Part shown: positions 9,066 to 17,125 of the stretch, piece by piece
Numbering within the stretch: position 1 is the first letter of the stretch
Layout of the letters: the number at the start of each line of letters is the position of its first letter
NCBI GenBank assembly: GCA_018398765.1
Contig: JAHBMJ010002487.1
Coordinates: forward strand, 1 to 18,591
DNA: 18,591 nucleotides
Source: Chromera velia
Lineage: Eukaryota > Sar > Chromeraceae
Direction: 5' to 3'
Notes under the pieces: model-generated
The model's database searches: none
Seen by the model: only the letters and a program-made list of their open reading frames with translations
What the model was told of the DNA's origin: nothing
Program-made: the position numbers and the translations under genes

Positions 9066-9288
9066 ATTTCTTCAAAACTCTTTCATTTAAAGATTTATAA
9101 GGATACGAGTGCAGCACACCGTTTAATCAAATCAAAACAGCTCGGCTTCTTGCAGAGGGAAATCCAGAGACAAAGAGAAGAGATGAGAGGGAAGGAGAAG
9201 AAAGTCTGAAAATTAAAGAGAGCAAAGTACTGTGCAAAGAAGAAAACCAACACCTCTTTTCACTCTCTTCCTTTTCTTCCCCTTTCGC
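9066..9288 (-). other. Copia 3' untranslated stretch
   Basis: About 220 bases lie between the final in-frame stop (9289-9291) and the purine tract. No further ORF belonging to the element is seen here. Confidence 0.6.
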
Positions 9289-10503
9289 TCACCACCAGAC
9301 AGCTCGAGTGAGCACATCAGCCCTCTGAAACTCCCTCTTCACCCATACGACCTGTGCATCGAGACCCTCACCCCCAATCTCCTGCATGAGGTAGTCGAGA
9401 GTGCCCTACATGCGGGGCTCTGAACGTGCCAATCCAGACTCGATCTGGTCGTACAGAGGCTTGCTGTCCGTGACCACAATCACTCTCGGCAGCTTCCCAA
9501 AGAGGCGGAAAGCAATGTCACGCATCTTATAGGCGGCCTTCACGCCGTCCACCATCGACACCATCTCACAGGAGGTGGAAGAGATGAACTTCTGCTTCGT
9601 TCTCTTGGAACCACACGCGACAAGGTTCCACTCGTCATCGCTCTCAAGCCTCCATGTCGCATCGACCAGGAAATGCATCCAAGCCTGACGTCCTTCCTTC
9701 GACAGAGTGAAGAAGGAAGAGTCGTTAAAGATGTAGAGGAGGAGAGTGGAGATGTTGATCCCTCTGAGCTCGAGGGAAAACGGTCTCTCCTTAAGTGCCT
9801 GCAACATGAGTGCCAGACACTCCATCAGCTTCTTGCTGACACAATTTGCTCTCGAAGAGAGAATCGAGAAGAACGGCTGCACTTTCGGTTGGGTACGGAC
9901 GGCCCACCCTAAAGTGTCGATGAGGGACTGGTAGCGCGGCTTGAGGGACAGATCGATCATGTCATCCTCTGGCACCTTCATGTCCTCCTCTCTCACTATA
10001 CGCTTCTTCTCAGGAAGAAGATCATCAACGCACAGCGAGTTGAGGAAAGAGGCCTGAGACAGGAACATCTTCTTTCCCTGTATCATCTGCTCAATGCCTA
10101 CAAACTTTGCCACCTTGCCGTCGACGACTCGCACGAGGCTGCCGAGAGACAGTCTATGCCCGTACTTGCTGAAGATCTCCTCGATGTCCATCGCACCTCC
10201 CTCAAAGTCGTCAACATGGTAATAGATGACAGCGTTGACCTCGTTGGTGTTCGTCTCTCTTTGTACGTGAATGGACTCATCGATCTCCTCAAAGCCCAGC
10301 TCTTTCAACTTAGTCTTCTCCTTGGTTGAAAATATCCTTGCCGAACCAGGCCCTCCATACAGAGCCTTGTCAGCGATGTAGATCTCACCCTCCTTCAACT
10401 CTTTCCTCTTGTTCTTCACGATCTCATACTGCTCATCGGTGAACTTGCTCAACTCCTTCGGCTTCTTGTCTGGGAAATCAGGGAGAATCCTGATTCCGGG
10501 AAC
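9289..10503 (-). pseudogene. Copia reverse transcriptase (palm) and RNase H
   Basis: Continues RT with LYGGPGSARIF (the LYGLKQSPR region of copia RT) and YHVDDF (catalytic pair at 1288-1289). RNase H follows with VDATW (D1471), SSTSCEM (E1503), VVTDSK (D1536) and, past the TAG at 9406, ADVLTR (D1586). So the last RNase H catalytic residue lies in 38 codons beyond a premature stop, and the natural terminus is TGA at 9289-9291. This part would copy element RNA into DNA inside the particle and remove the RNA strand. Confidence 0.87.
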
Positions 10504-11997
10504 TTAGATCCCGATCTTCTCATCACAGACATCCTCTGCCTGGAGGAAAGCCCCAGACACATCGGCCTTCATCATGGGGAAGTCCTTGGAGAGCATATAG
10601 ATGATGGCAATATAGATGGAATGAATGCTTGGGGTGCTGGCATACGTCGGCATCTCTCTAGTGTCCTTGAACCCCTGAGAATACACCCTTGCGTTCGTGT
10701 CCCTCTCTCCCGTCTCCCCGTTCTCCTTCCATGTGAAACGAGCACTGAGGGGCAGAATGGCTACCACCTCATCACGGTCCACCTTCTTTCCGAGCACAGA
10801 GTTCAAAAAGATCTTTGCCCACTCTTTGATGAGGGCGCCGTTGAAGATGCCGCTGTTAATCTCCTTTCTGGTAGCTGGCCTCTGAGTAGTGCCACCAGAG
10901 AACTTCATCGGGGTTGCCATAGTCATGAAAGCAGTCTCTCTCATCCGTAGGAAAGCAGTGAAGTCTGCGGGAATGACGTCAACGTCAACAGGCACAGGCA
11001 CTTCCTCGATCAGGACAGCACCTGTCCCGTTGCCGTCGATCTCGCTCTTCTGCACAGCATTCATAATCTCCTTGGGGACCTCTCCGTCCATCATCGTGAA
11101 AAGGCGAACGATCTTGGCCTTCTCGACACGGCAGATCTCACTCAGTCTCCACGTGCCCAGAGGGTCCATCCTCATCAGAGCAACCTCAGCAGACTTCTTT
11201 CCTATCTTACCGATCAGCTGCACGGGCTGCAGCACTCCATCGATCTCTGCAAGAGTACCACGAACAGGGTGCGAAGGCAAAACCTCCTCGACTGATACGA
11301 GAGGGACCATCGGTTCTGGAATCTCCTCAAACTTGTAGTCCATGTCCTCGTAGTAGTTGCAGCCATACTTATTCTTCTCTCCATCCTCAGTGCCACCCCC
11401 CACTCCATCCCCATTCCCTCTGCCTGTGCGTCGCGCTGCTCTGCCCAGCCACGCTTCCTCCACCCCCCGACGCACTGGCTTCGGGACGATGGGGTGCAGC
11501 TTGCAGACAGTCCATCTCTCTGTCTCCAGAGGGTAATACAACACTTCACACAAAGTGTCGTTCACTGTGTTAATGAATACTCCCTCCATACCAGGAAAAG
11601 AGAGAGACTTATCAGCAGAAGGGGGCTTAAAAACGACAGGGTCTCCAAAACGGAGAACAAAAGGGGGGGGAGACTGAAAACGGCCAAACCATGGGCTCAT
11701 ACCTGTCAGGGGAGCAAAGGTCACGTTGTGCGTCTGCTCAATGCCGGGGATGAGAACAGGCCACACGTAGGTATCACAGCCAATCTCCTTGAGTGCAGTC
11801 CTCAGCATCGTCCTAATCTCCCTGTTCGCAACCTCCACTGCTCCATAGGACTCGGGGCAATGTGGAGGAGACGGCTCGAGGTAGATGTTGTACTCAGCAG
11901 CCAGTTGCTTGGTCTTGCCGAGCTTGAGCACGGTGTCATTGTCAGATCGGATGATCTTGGAGATGATCTGCTCGGCGATGATCAGATGAAGTAGATG
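10504..11997 (-). CDS. Copia integrase core/C-terminus and first part of reverse transcriptase
   Basis: After the stop at 11998 the frame stays open to the TAA at 10504. It opens with the second catalytic Asp (SDND, D711), then Glu in GAVEVANRE (E747), exactly 35 residues apart, completing the DDE triad that joins element DNA to the target. A linker follows, rich in Gly and Glu, with the basic stretch typical of the integrase C-terminus. The end is the RT fingers/palm with DVSGAFLQAE (first catalytic Asp, 1171). The TAA falls about 20 residues after that motif and separates it from the VDD motif. Confidence 0.88.
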   Translation of the reverse strand, partial: HLLHLIIAEQIISKIIRSDNDTVLKLGKTKQLAAEYNIYLEPSPPHCPESYGAVEVANREIRTMLRTALKEIGCDTYVWPVLIPGIEQTHNVTFAPLTGMSPWFGRFQSPPPFVLRFGDPVVFKPPSADKSLSFPGMEGVFINTVNDTLCEVLYYPLETERWTVCKLHPIVPKPVRRGVEEAWLGRAARRTGRGNGDGVGGGTEDGEKNKYGCNYYEDMDYKFEEIPEPMVPLVSVEEVLPSHPVRGTLAEIDGVLQPVQLIGKIGKKSAEVALMRMDPLGTWRLSEICRVEKAKIVRLFTMMDGEVPKEIMNAVQKSEIDGNGTGAVLIEEVPVPVDVDVIPADFTAFLRMRETAFMTMATPMKFSGGTTQRPATRKEINSGIFNGALIKEWAKIFLNSVLGKKVDRDEVVAILPLSARFTWKENGETGERDTNARVYSQGFKDTREMPTYASTPSIHSIYIAIIYMLSKDFPMMKADVSGAFLQAEDVCDEKIGI

Positions 11998-12507
11998 CTA
12001 GTCGGCCTTGTCCTTGGTCTTCAGCACACAAAGGCTCCACCATTGGTGTAAGAGCTCGACGAGGACGCTGATGATGTGTACACTTCTGTGCCCTACCTCC
12101 TTCACGAACATCAGGTCCCACCACCACTCCTCACCGAACTTCTTCCCATCACGCCGGTGTCTGCTTCTCGGTGGTATAGATCTCACAGCGTTCCTCTGCT
12201 CACAGATGTCGCAGCTCTTCCAGACCTTGTCAAGGACGTCTCTCCAGGCCACCAAACCATTCTCCTTCAACGTACCTACCAACCTCTCTTCGCCACAGTG
12301 TAGGAGGCGGCGGTTCCACGTCATTGCAGTCTCGTAAGAGACGGCAGACAGTCGGTGCGGGGAGGCGTACACTCGCTCGGCGCTCTGCATGACGACATAC
12401 GGAATGTTGCAGGATAGATCTCCTCTGGGGCAGTCAATGCGGAACTCTTTCAGCTCGCTGGAGACGGCATCGATGATTGCGAACCACGAGTCGGCAGCTG
12501 TCTCCAT
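11998..12507 (-). CDS. Copia integrase N-terminal part (pre-integrase zinc region and first catalytic Asp)
   Basis: This segment has the GAG-pre-integrase zinc region: WNRRLLH, then CDIC about 28 residues later. The first His of the usual WHRRLGH is Asn here, encoded AAC, a C-to-A transversion away from CAC, so the HHCC site lacks one ligand. WWWDLMF carries the first catalytic Asp (D653 of the polyprotein). The TAG at 11998-12000 cuts the catalytic core between its first and second Asp. The region is annotated from the first sense codon after the previous stop. The real start is further upstream, by cleavage of the polyprotein. Confidence 0.85.
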   Translation of the reverse strand: METAADSWFAIIDAVSSELKEFRIDCPRGDLSCNIPYVVMQSAERVYASPHRLSAVSYETAMTWNRRLLHCGEERLVGTLKENGLVAWRDVLDKVWKSCDICEQRNAVRSIPPRSRHRRDGKKFGEEWWWDLMFVKEVGHRSVHIISVLVELLHQWWSLCVLKTKDKAD

Positions 12508-13086
12508 CAGAACCAGCTTGTGGGGTCAAAGGAGCGGTTCCACTGATGGAGACCCGTCCTCCCTGTCTCTCACGAGATACACTCTGTGATGCACAGGCAT
12601 GTACAGACCCGTCTGCTTCTCAGTGAAAGGGAAACGGAAGAGAGCATCCTCATGGACCTTCAGCTTCACTCCCGTCTCGGCCTGGTTGATCTCTCGGTTG
12701 ATCTCCTCGCTTCAGATGACGTACTTGCGGTAGTACTCGGGGAAGATGGATCTTGAAGCTCCAGTGTCGAGGTAGGCAATGTCGGACTCCCAGAACTCTC
12801 TCTGGGAAGACCTTGCAGGTCGATGTACCTACATCATCCAGGCAGTCTCTCTCGTGCCAGCAGCACGGCCGTCGACAATGTCCACTCGCTGATCATCTCG
12901 ACCGAACGTTACTGTCTGCACCTCCGTACCCTGCCTGTCGGCAACCATACCCACTCTGTCACTTAACTGCTGCAAGTCTGGACAATCCGCTTGCTTGTGT
13001 CCGTACTGCTTGCATTTATGACACTTCTCCTTGAAGGTCGAACCCGAGCTCCCTTGCCCGGACTAAAAACCTCCATGACCACCATC
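12508..13086 (-). pseudogene. Copia nucleocapsid knuckle and aspartic protease, broken
   Basis: In the Gag frame this part holds the CCHC knuckle (13023-12982) and, 71 codons on, LDTGAS, the active site of the copia aspartic protease (D436, codon 12768-12766). The protease normally cuts Gag-Pol into mature proteins. Stops at 13063, 12829, 12712 and 12526 break the region into short pieces. Two fall within or just after the protease. The residues around the stops otherwise read smoothly, with no frameshift. Confidence 0.85.
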
Positions 13087-14073
13087 TCAGAGTCCACCTC
13101 TGCCTCTCCCTGCTTGTCCTCCTCCTCGAGAGCTGCTGCTGGACGGCTGCTCACTAGCACCGCCAGAACTGTGTCCACTGGCACCACCCCCATGTCCACC
13201 TCCTCTGCCGCGGCCGTTGCCACGTCTATGTCCACGACCTCGACCACGAAGGCCACCAGGCACCCGAGGCCCGATCTTCCCAGGTCCTGCAAACAGGGCA
13301 ATCTCAAGCCCCCGACGAGTCACCTGCTCGCTGGGCTTCTTCCTAGCCAGCACCTGCACAAAAGAATTCCCAGCTGCAGATGCAAGCTCCTTGATCTCAT
13401 GCAAGATCGCCTCAGAGTCGTGCTGTTCCTGTTTGAGGGTGATCCTCAAGATCGTCTGCAACTCAAGGGGGACAGCATTCATGAGGTACTCCGCCTTCTT
13501 CTTCTTCAGGATCTTCACACCGAACTGGACAGCCTGCGCCTCCAGGTTCCTCCACTCAGTGGCTATGAGTGAGAGGTTGGCGGCGAAAGCTCCCCTCCTC
13601 TTGTAAAAGGCGTCGTACTTTGCGGTAATGGCATCTTTCATATCCACGTCCTCGATTCCAAAGGCCCGGTCCACCACCGCCCACACCTCTCTCTTGAAGA
13701 GGAGGTAGTTGACCCTTGCTGGGTCCACCTCGGGGAGACCGAGGTCGTCGAGCACCGGCTCCACCTCATCGTCGTCTCCCACTCCTTCTCCTGTAGCTCC
13801 CTCCTCCTCTCCCCCTTCCTCGTCGTCCTCTAGGTTGAATATACCTGCATTGCGTTGCATGAACACACCAAGGACTGCCGAATGCACATGTTTGACAGCC
13901 TTGACTGCATTCAAAACCTGAGAGGGCTCAAGATGCAGTCTTCTCGCTTGGGTCAAGCCAAGCCACGCAGGGTCAGTCATCTTCATCTCTTGGACTACGA
14001 TCTTCCAGGAAAGGATTGAATCAGTGGCCCCCAACAGGGGAAAATACTGTCGGGGACCCCTTGGCTCTGCCAT
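13087..14073 (-). CDS. gag: Copia Gag (capsid region and RGG tail), cut before its zinc knuckle
   Basis: 328 codons from the Gag ATG to the first in-frame TGA. Residues about 120-265 are helical and charged, like the copia Gag capsid family (UBN2 type), with an acidic insert around residues 78-105. Residues about 268-328 are Gly/Arg-rich with RG repeats, suited to binding RNA. The nucleocapsid knuckle C-X2-C-X4-H-X4-C lies 22 codons beyond this stop in the same frame, past a second stop, so the protein made from this ORF alone would lack it. It acts in packaging element RNA into virus-like particles in the cytoplasm. Confidence 0.85.
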   Translation of the reverse strand: MAEPRGPRQYFPLLGATDSILSWKIVVQEMKMTDPAWLGLTQARRLHLEPSQVLNAVKAVKHVHSAVLGVFMQRNAGIFNLEDDEEGGEEEGATGEGVGDDDEVEPVLDDLGLPEVDPARVNYLLFKREVWAVVDRAFGIEDVDMKDAITAKYDAFYKRRGAFAANLSLIATEWRNLEAQAVQFGVKILKKKKAEYLMNAVPLELQTILRITLKQEQHDSEAILHEIKELASAAGNSFVQVLARKKPSEQVTRRGLEIALFAGPGKIGPRVPGGLRGRGRGHRRGNGRGRGGGHGGGASGHSSGGASEQPSSSSSRGGGQAGRGRGGL

Positions 14074-14149
14074 CTTTCATACAGACAGACTAAACAAGGA
14101 GAGAAAGGGAAGGATGAAAGCTGACCAGCTCAAAAAAAAGTCGCCTCAA
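14074..14149 (-). other. Copia leader before Gag
   Basis: A short leader between the primer site and the Gag start. It contains a run of eight T on the sense strand and an ATG seven bases before the Gag ATG in a different frame, a possible upstream start that could lower Gag translation. Confidence 0.5.
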
Positions 14150-14165
14150 GCGCCTGGGAGCACCA
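14150..14165 (-). other. Primer binding site of the copia element
   Basis: On the sense strand TGGTGCTCCCAGGCGC follows the 5' LTR directly. Its complement would be a tRNA 3' end with A73 and an acceptor beginning GCTCCCA. It is not the initiator-Met site of many plant copia elements. It shares only the TGTGGTG start with the primer site of the other LTR element, so the two use different tRNAs. Confidence 0.7.
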
Positions 14166-14705
14166 CAGAAAAGTGTGATGCTAGCTGTCCTACCATTCAA
14201 CTAGAGGAGACGGCAATATAACTGAATCACCTCACATCCATTCATCAACTTACAGAAGGAGTCTGTCCAACCAGGGCAGAGTCATCAGCTTCCACTTGTT
14301 CAAATCAATCTAGTGACTGTCAATGAAAGAATATTTCCTATGCGTGCGCATAGCCTTTGAATCCATACTGCCCTCCAGTCACACTCAAACTCGAGAGGCC
14401 CAAAGTAAGTCAACATTAACACGATCGACTCAAAGACACATGAAAATTCCGACCTGCCACAGCCAACCATCACTGTCACTCAGTCATTTACGAAGTGATC
14501 AGCGCTTAGCTAGCTATGCTCGATGTGTCACACCCTACATTGAAGCAAGCTCTCTCAATCAAGTCAGCCTTTCAAGCATCCTCTTCAATTTAGTCTACCT
14601 GCATGCGCATCCCAGACCGCCATGCTTCATCGCGCATCCGGATTCATAGGGCGCTTCTCGCTCGTGACGCACGCATTCTCGCTCGCATCGCGCACATACT
14701 TTTCA
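14165..14705 (-). repeat. 5' LTR of the copia element
   Basis: The same 541-bp length as the left copy. It should carry the active promoter for minus-strand transcription. The inner edge is uncertain by one base because the shared A at 14165 could instead be the first T of the primer site. The inverted repeat CTATGCG/CGCATAG is conserved at 14338-14353. Confidence 0.93.
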
Positions 14706-14707
14706 TA

Positions 14708-14887
14708 GTAGGTGATGCACGTAAGTCACCTGTTATCGCTTCCGCACTCTGACTGATTCATCTCATTCAATACAAGTTATTTTCATTCGTTCATTCATTG
14801 ATTCATTCATTCATTCATCATAGAATCATCAATCCAGATTTTCTCATCTGCATTCAGGAGTTCATCATATTTTGATTGATTTCACAA
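14708..14887 (+). repeat. 191-bp tandem duplication: rest of unit 2
   Basis: From GTAGGTGATGCACG to GATTTCACAA this matches 8315-8491, with a slightly longer TTCA/ATCA stretch (about 14783-14820). Its first five bases, GTAGG (14708-14712), repeat 8506-8510 and are the copia target duplication. Confidence 0.85.
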
Positions 14888-15045
14888 GTCTGTTTCCTTT
14901 TTAAACTGAATTGATTTGTAGTACAAACTTCTGGTTTTCTTTTCTAAAAGAGGACAGAGCGGGGGGGAGATGAAAACAGATTAGATTGATGATATAACTG
15001 TTATATACAGGAAGTCTTTGCTTTTGACGAAACTTTTTGACTTCC
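14888..15045. other. Short spacer with two inverted repeats
   Basis: ATATAACTGTTATAT (14992-15006) is a perfect 7-bp inverted repeat. AGGAAGTC (15009-15016) pairs with GACTTCCT (15039-15046) over a 22-base loop, and the first tRNA-like fragment begins at the end of this stem. There is no ORF of note. Confidence 0.5.
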
Positions 15046-15118
15046 TACCTCAATCGGTAGAGCATGCAATCGTTCTTTTCATTGTAGCTCACTGTTAGAG
15101 CATGCGGCTGTTTTCATT
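15046..15118 (+). repeat. Two tandem tRNA 5'-half-like fragments
   Basis: TACCTCAATCGGTAGAGC (15046-15063) and TAGCTCACTGTTAGAGC (15085-15101) both read as a tRNA D arm with A box. Both continue into ATGC. The second goes on as GGCTGTT, as in the anticodon arm of many eukaryotic tRNA-Asn(GTT), and breaks off at the anticodon into TTTCATT. The first breaks off after ATGCAATCG, also ending TTTTCATT. No B box or acceptor partner follows, so these are truncated tRNA-derived sequences and not functional genes. Confidence 0.55.
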
Positions 15119-15233
15119 ATTATTGTTGTCTTTACTGGACTAAAATTTGTCCTGAGTCGTATCGCTTGCGTTGCCTTGCGTATCCTTTTCTACAACGTTT
15201 TGCTTTTGCTTCAGCAACACGATCGAGGGGGGG

Positions 15234-15558
15234 AGTTGAAGTACAGGTAGCCGTCAAGCCTACGGTTGAGGTACCGTGCCGCGCATTGGGCCGGGTTTGT
15301 GTCACGTACGCGTGTTGTGCGCATGCAGCGAATAATTGCCGCACTGGGCGATTATTGCACTAACATATCGTTTTATCATTTCTGTGCGTATCATGCTTTC
15401 GATAGCATGCGAAATTGGATTCATTGTTTTGGTTTCAGATTAAGACTATTACTATTACTTTTACAGACTTCTCCAGGAGCTGTACAGACTTGAGCACAGA
15501 CCACAGAAACCTATCTGTCATGACACCTTGACACACATCTTCACCTTACCTAAGTTCT
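15234..15558 (+). repeat. 325-bp dispersed repeat, copy 2
   Basis: Gap-free partner of 5479-5803 in the same orientation. It is preceded by a run of seven G and followed by a run of T. Differences from copy 1 are mostly transitions. The shared 75-codon ORF (15266-15493) differs from copy 1 at about a dozen residues with only about two silent changes, so it is unlikely to be a gene. Confidence 0.85.
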
Positions 15559-16201
15559 TTTTTTATTATGACTTCAAATCTATGTTTAAATTATGTGCCA
15601 CTTCAGCCTAGACTTAACCATACGTTTTTTTAAAAACTTGAATTTAATTACGTACTAGAAATATAGTCTTTTTCGGAAAATATGTACAGCGAATTTTAAT
15701 ACTTACATATACTTTAGAACATGTCACCGACTTATTTATGAAAAGAACGTGTCATCGAATTATTAATTAATTCCAGCATAACTAAATTTCGTATTCAATC
15801 GAAACTTGAAAACACCGTTCATTCAGAATTGACTTGTCAGATCCCCCCCCAATTTATGGTCGTACACCAATGTGTAAAGTTAATCCAATACTCCAGCACT
15901 AAAAAAACCAGTCATCAAAATTGCCATACCCGTGCACGACTCTACGATGCACAAAAAAGGCCCGCGTCATTATTCACACCTCCATCACAGTCCGTGCCCG
16001 CATTTGCCGTTTACTGCAGTGCCTTTCCACGCTCTTCCCATGCACTGCTAGCTGAAGAGGGCGGACCCGCGTCTTTCTTTCAAATCGAAGCCAAAAGGGG
16101 GGTCCGAGCTAGGCTTGAATTCGCTCAATAACTCCTGCAGGGTGTCTTGCTGATCGACGCAAACAAATTGGGGAGCAAGCCCAGAGCACAGGACATTTAA
16201 G
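15559..16201. other. AT-rich spacer downstream of the host gene
   Basis: No supportable gene. An imperfect 21-base direct repeat (AGAAC..GTCA.CGA..TATT) lies at 15716-15736 and 15744-15764. The 100-codon ORF at 15829-16131 shows no family features. The part next to 16202 may be the 3' UTR of the minus-strand host gene. Confidence 0.45.
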
Positions 16202-17125
16202 TTAATTTTCAGGAGTTTGACCTTTTACTCCGGACTTTCGGTGCGGCTGCTTCGGCCGTCTTCCCCTGCCCCTCCCTGCAGCGCTGATCCCGAGTGCCAA
16301 ACCAACGAGGGCCGCCTGTGCTTTTGGGTCTGTGGCAGGACCTCTGTCAGCCTCTTCATCTTCTTCTTCATCATCTTCTTCTTGTGCTCCTCTGTTTCCT
16401 GCCTCTTCTTCCTCTTTCGCTGCTTTCCGATGCGCTCTTCCTGCCTCTGCACTGCTGGCAGGGCCCCCGTTCTTCTCTTCTGCTTTGTGCAGCGTCTTGG
16501 TTGGCGGCTCTCCTGCTTTTTGCTGCATCTCTTCTTCCCCCCCGAGTTTTGTTTTCACCTCTTCCCCCCCTGTTTCCTTCCCATCCATGTCGGCATCTTT
16601 CTCCCGCGACTTTTCTCCCTTTGCTTCATTTTGGGCGTTGCTTTTCTCCGCCCCTTCTTCGCCTGGCAGCTCTCCCTTCTCTGGGTTGATTTTCTCCTCA
16701 TGCACAGATCTACCCTCTTGCTCTTCTGTGCTCGTCTCTCTCTCCCTTTGATCAAAGTTGAACGCCGCTGCCTCTCCACCCACCTCTTGACTCTTTGCAT
16801 CAACTTCTTTTCGAACTTCCCCGCTAGTCTGCGCATGCTCTGCTCCCACTCTTCCCCCCCCTCCTTCCCGTTTTCTCCCCATCTCTCGACTCTCATCTAC
16901 TCCCTCAATTCCTTTCATTCTCTCCTCCCCTCTCTCTCCTGATTCTTTCAGCCGACTGGTCAGAACGGAAGAAGCATCCGCAGCGGGCGACTTATCTAAC
17001 AAGAGCGCAACTGCAGGCTTGCAGAGAGACTGCGCGGGATCTCGAATCTCATTTGTCTTGCCTCCTCTCTCTCTCACTCCAGCGCCCATGGCTCCCCGCA
17101 ACCGACAGATGTAAACTGCGTAGAA
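16202..17125 (-). CDS. Host gene, predicted last exon (Lys/Glu-rich protein)
   Basis: Open to a TAA at 16202-16204. The product is very hydrophilic, with long Glu/Lys/Gly stretches, an acidic block near the C-terminus (EEDDEEEDEEAD) and then a basic tail with GRGRRPK, the kind of tail seen in nuclear or nucleic-acid-binding proteins. No known domain is seen. The start of the exon is placed at a CAG acceptor (17126-17128) after a T/C-rich tract (on the minus strand CTTTTTTTCTCC). The sequence upstream in this frame has no ATG. Alternatively a separate protein of 295 residues could start at the ATG at 17089, which is in a GCCATGG context. The function is unknown. Confidence 0.5.
   Translation of the reverse strand, partial: FYAVYICRLRGAMGAGVRERGGKTNEIRDPAQSLCKPAVALLLDKSPAADASSVLTSRLKESGERGEERMKGIEGVDESREMGRKREGGGGRVGAEHAQTSGEVRKEVDAKSQEVGGEAAAFNFDQRERETSTEEQEGRSVHEEKINPEKGELPGEEGAEKSNAQNEAKGEKSREKDADMDGKETGGEEVKTKLGGEEEMQQKAGEPPTKTLHKAEEKNGGPASSAEAGRAHRKAAKEEEEAGNRGAQEEDDEEEDEEADRGPATDPKAQAALVGLALGISAAGRGRGRRPKQPHRKSGVKGQTPEN

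Larger units (their letters stand above)
9289..14073 (-). pseudogene. gag-pol: Copia Gag-Pol polyprotein, one frame with eight in-frame stops
   Basis: From the ATG at 14073 (context AAGATGG) to the TGA at 9289-9291 every domain is in the same frame, 1595 codons. In-frame stops lie at codons 329 (TGA), 337 (TAG), 415 (TAG), 454 (TGA), 516 (TGA), 692 (TAG), 1190 (TAA) and 1556 (TAG), at window positions 13087, 13063, 12829, 12712, 12526, 11998, 10504 and 9406. Each could come from CGA, CAG or CAA by one C-to-T change. Motifs by codon: CCHC knuckle C351, C354, H359, C364; protease DTGA at 436-439; integrase H592, C621, C624 and D653, D711, E747 (D,D35E); RT DVSGAF from 1171 and HVDD ending 1289; RNase H D1471, E1503, D1536 and D1586. 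A single Gag-Pol frame is usual for copia elements. The stops make this copy a pseudogene. Confidence 0.93.
8511..14705 (-). mobile_element. Ty1/copia LTR retrotransposon, full length but defective
   Basis: Two 541-bp LTRs (8511-9051 and 14165-14705) enclose a minus-strand Gag-Pol with the order Gag, protease, integrase, RT, RNase H, which defines Ty1/copia. GTAGG flanks it on both sides (8506-8510 and 14708-14712), matching the usual 5-bp copia duplication, with two extra bases on the right. The primer site (14150-14165) and purine tract (9052-9065) are in place. The coding region has eight in-frame stops, so it cannot make a full polyprotein, but all cis signals and the frame are intact. 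LTR divergence of about 1.7% points to a fairly recent insertion. Confidence 0.95.

Noticed and set aside
13063-13089. Programmed stop read-through between Gag and Pol at codons 329 and 337
   Set aside because: Six more stops occur further along the same frame, including within catalytic domains, so general decay explains these two as well.
8301-14887. CRISPR-like or satellite array around the copia element
   Set aside because: Only two 191-bp units exist, one split by the insertion. There are no regularly spaced short repeats anywhere in the window.
5479-15558. The 325-bp repeats as LTRs of a larger element
   Set aside because: No TG...CA ends, no primer site after copy 1, and no matching target duplication outside the pair.
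16217-16942. 241-codon and other plus-strand ORFs opposite the host exon
   Set aside because: Phe/Leu/Ser/Cys-rich low complexity that mirrors the Glu/Lys-rich minus-strand frame.
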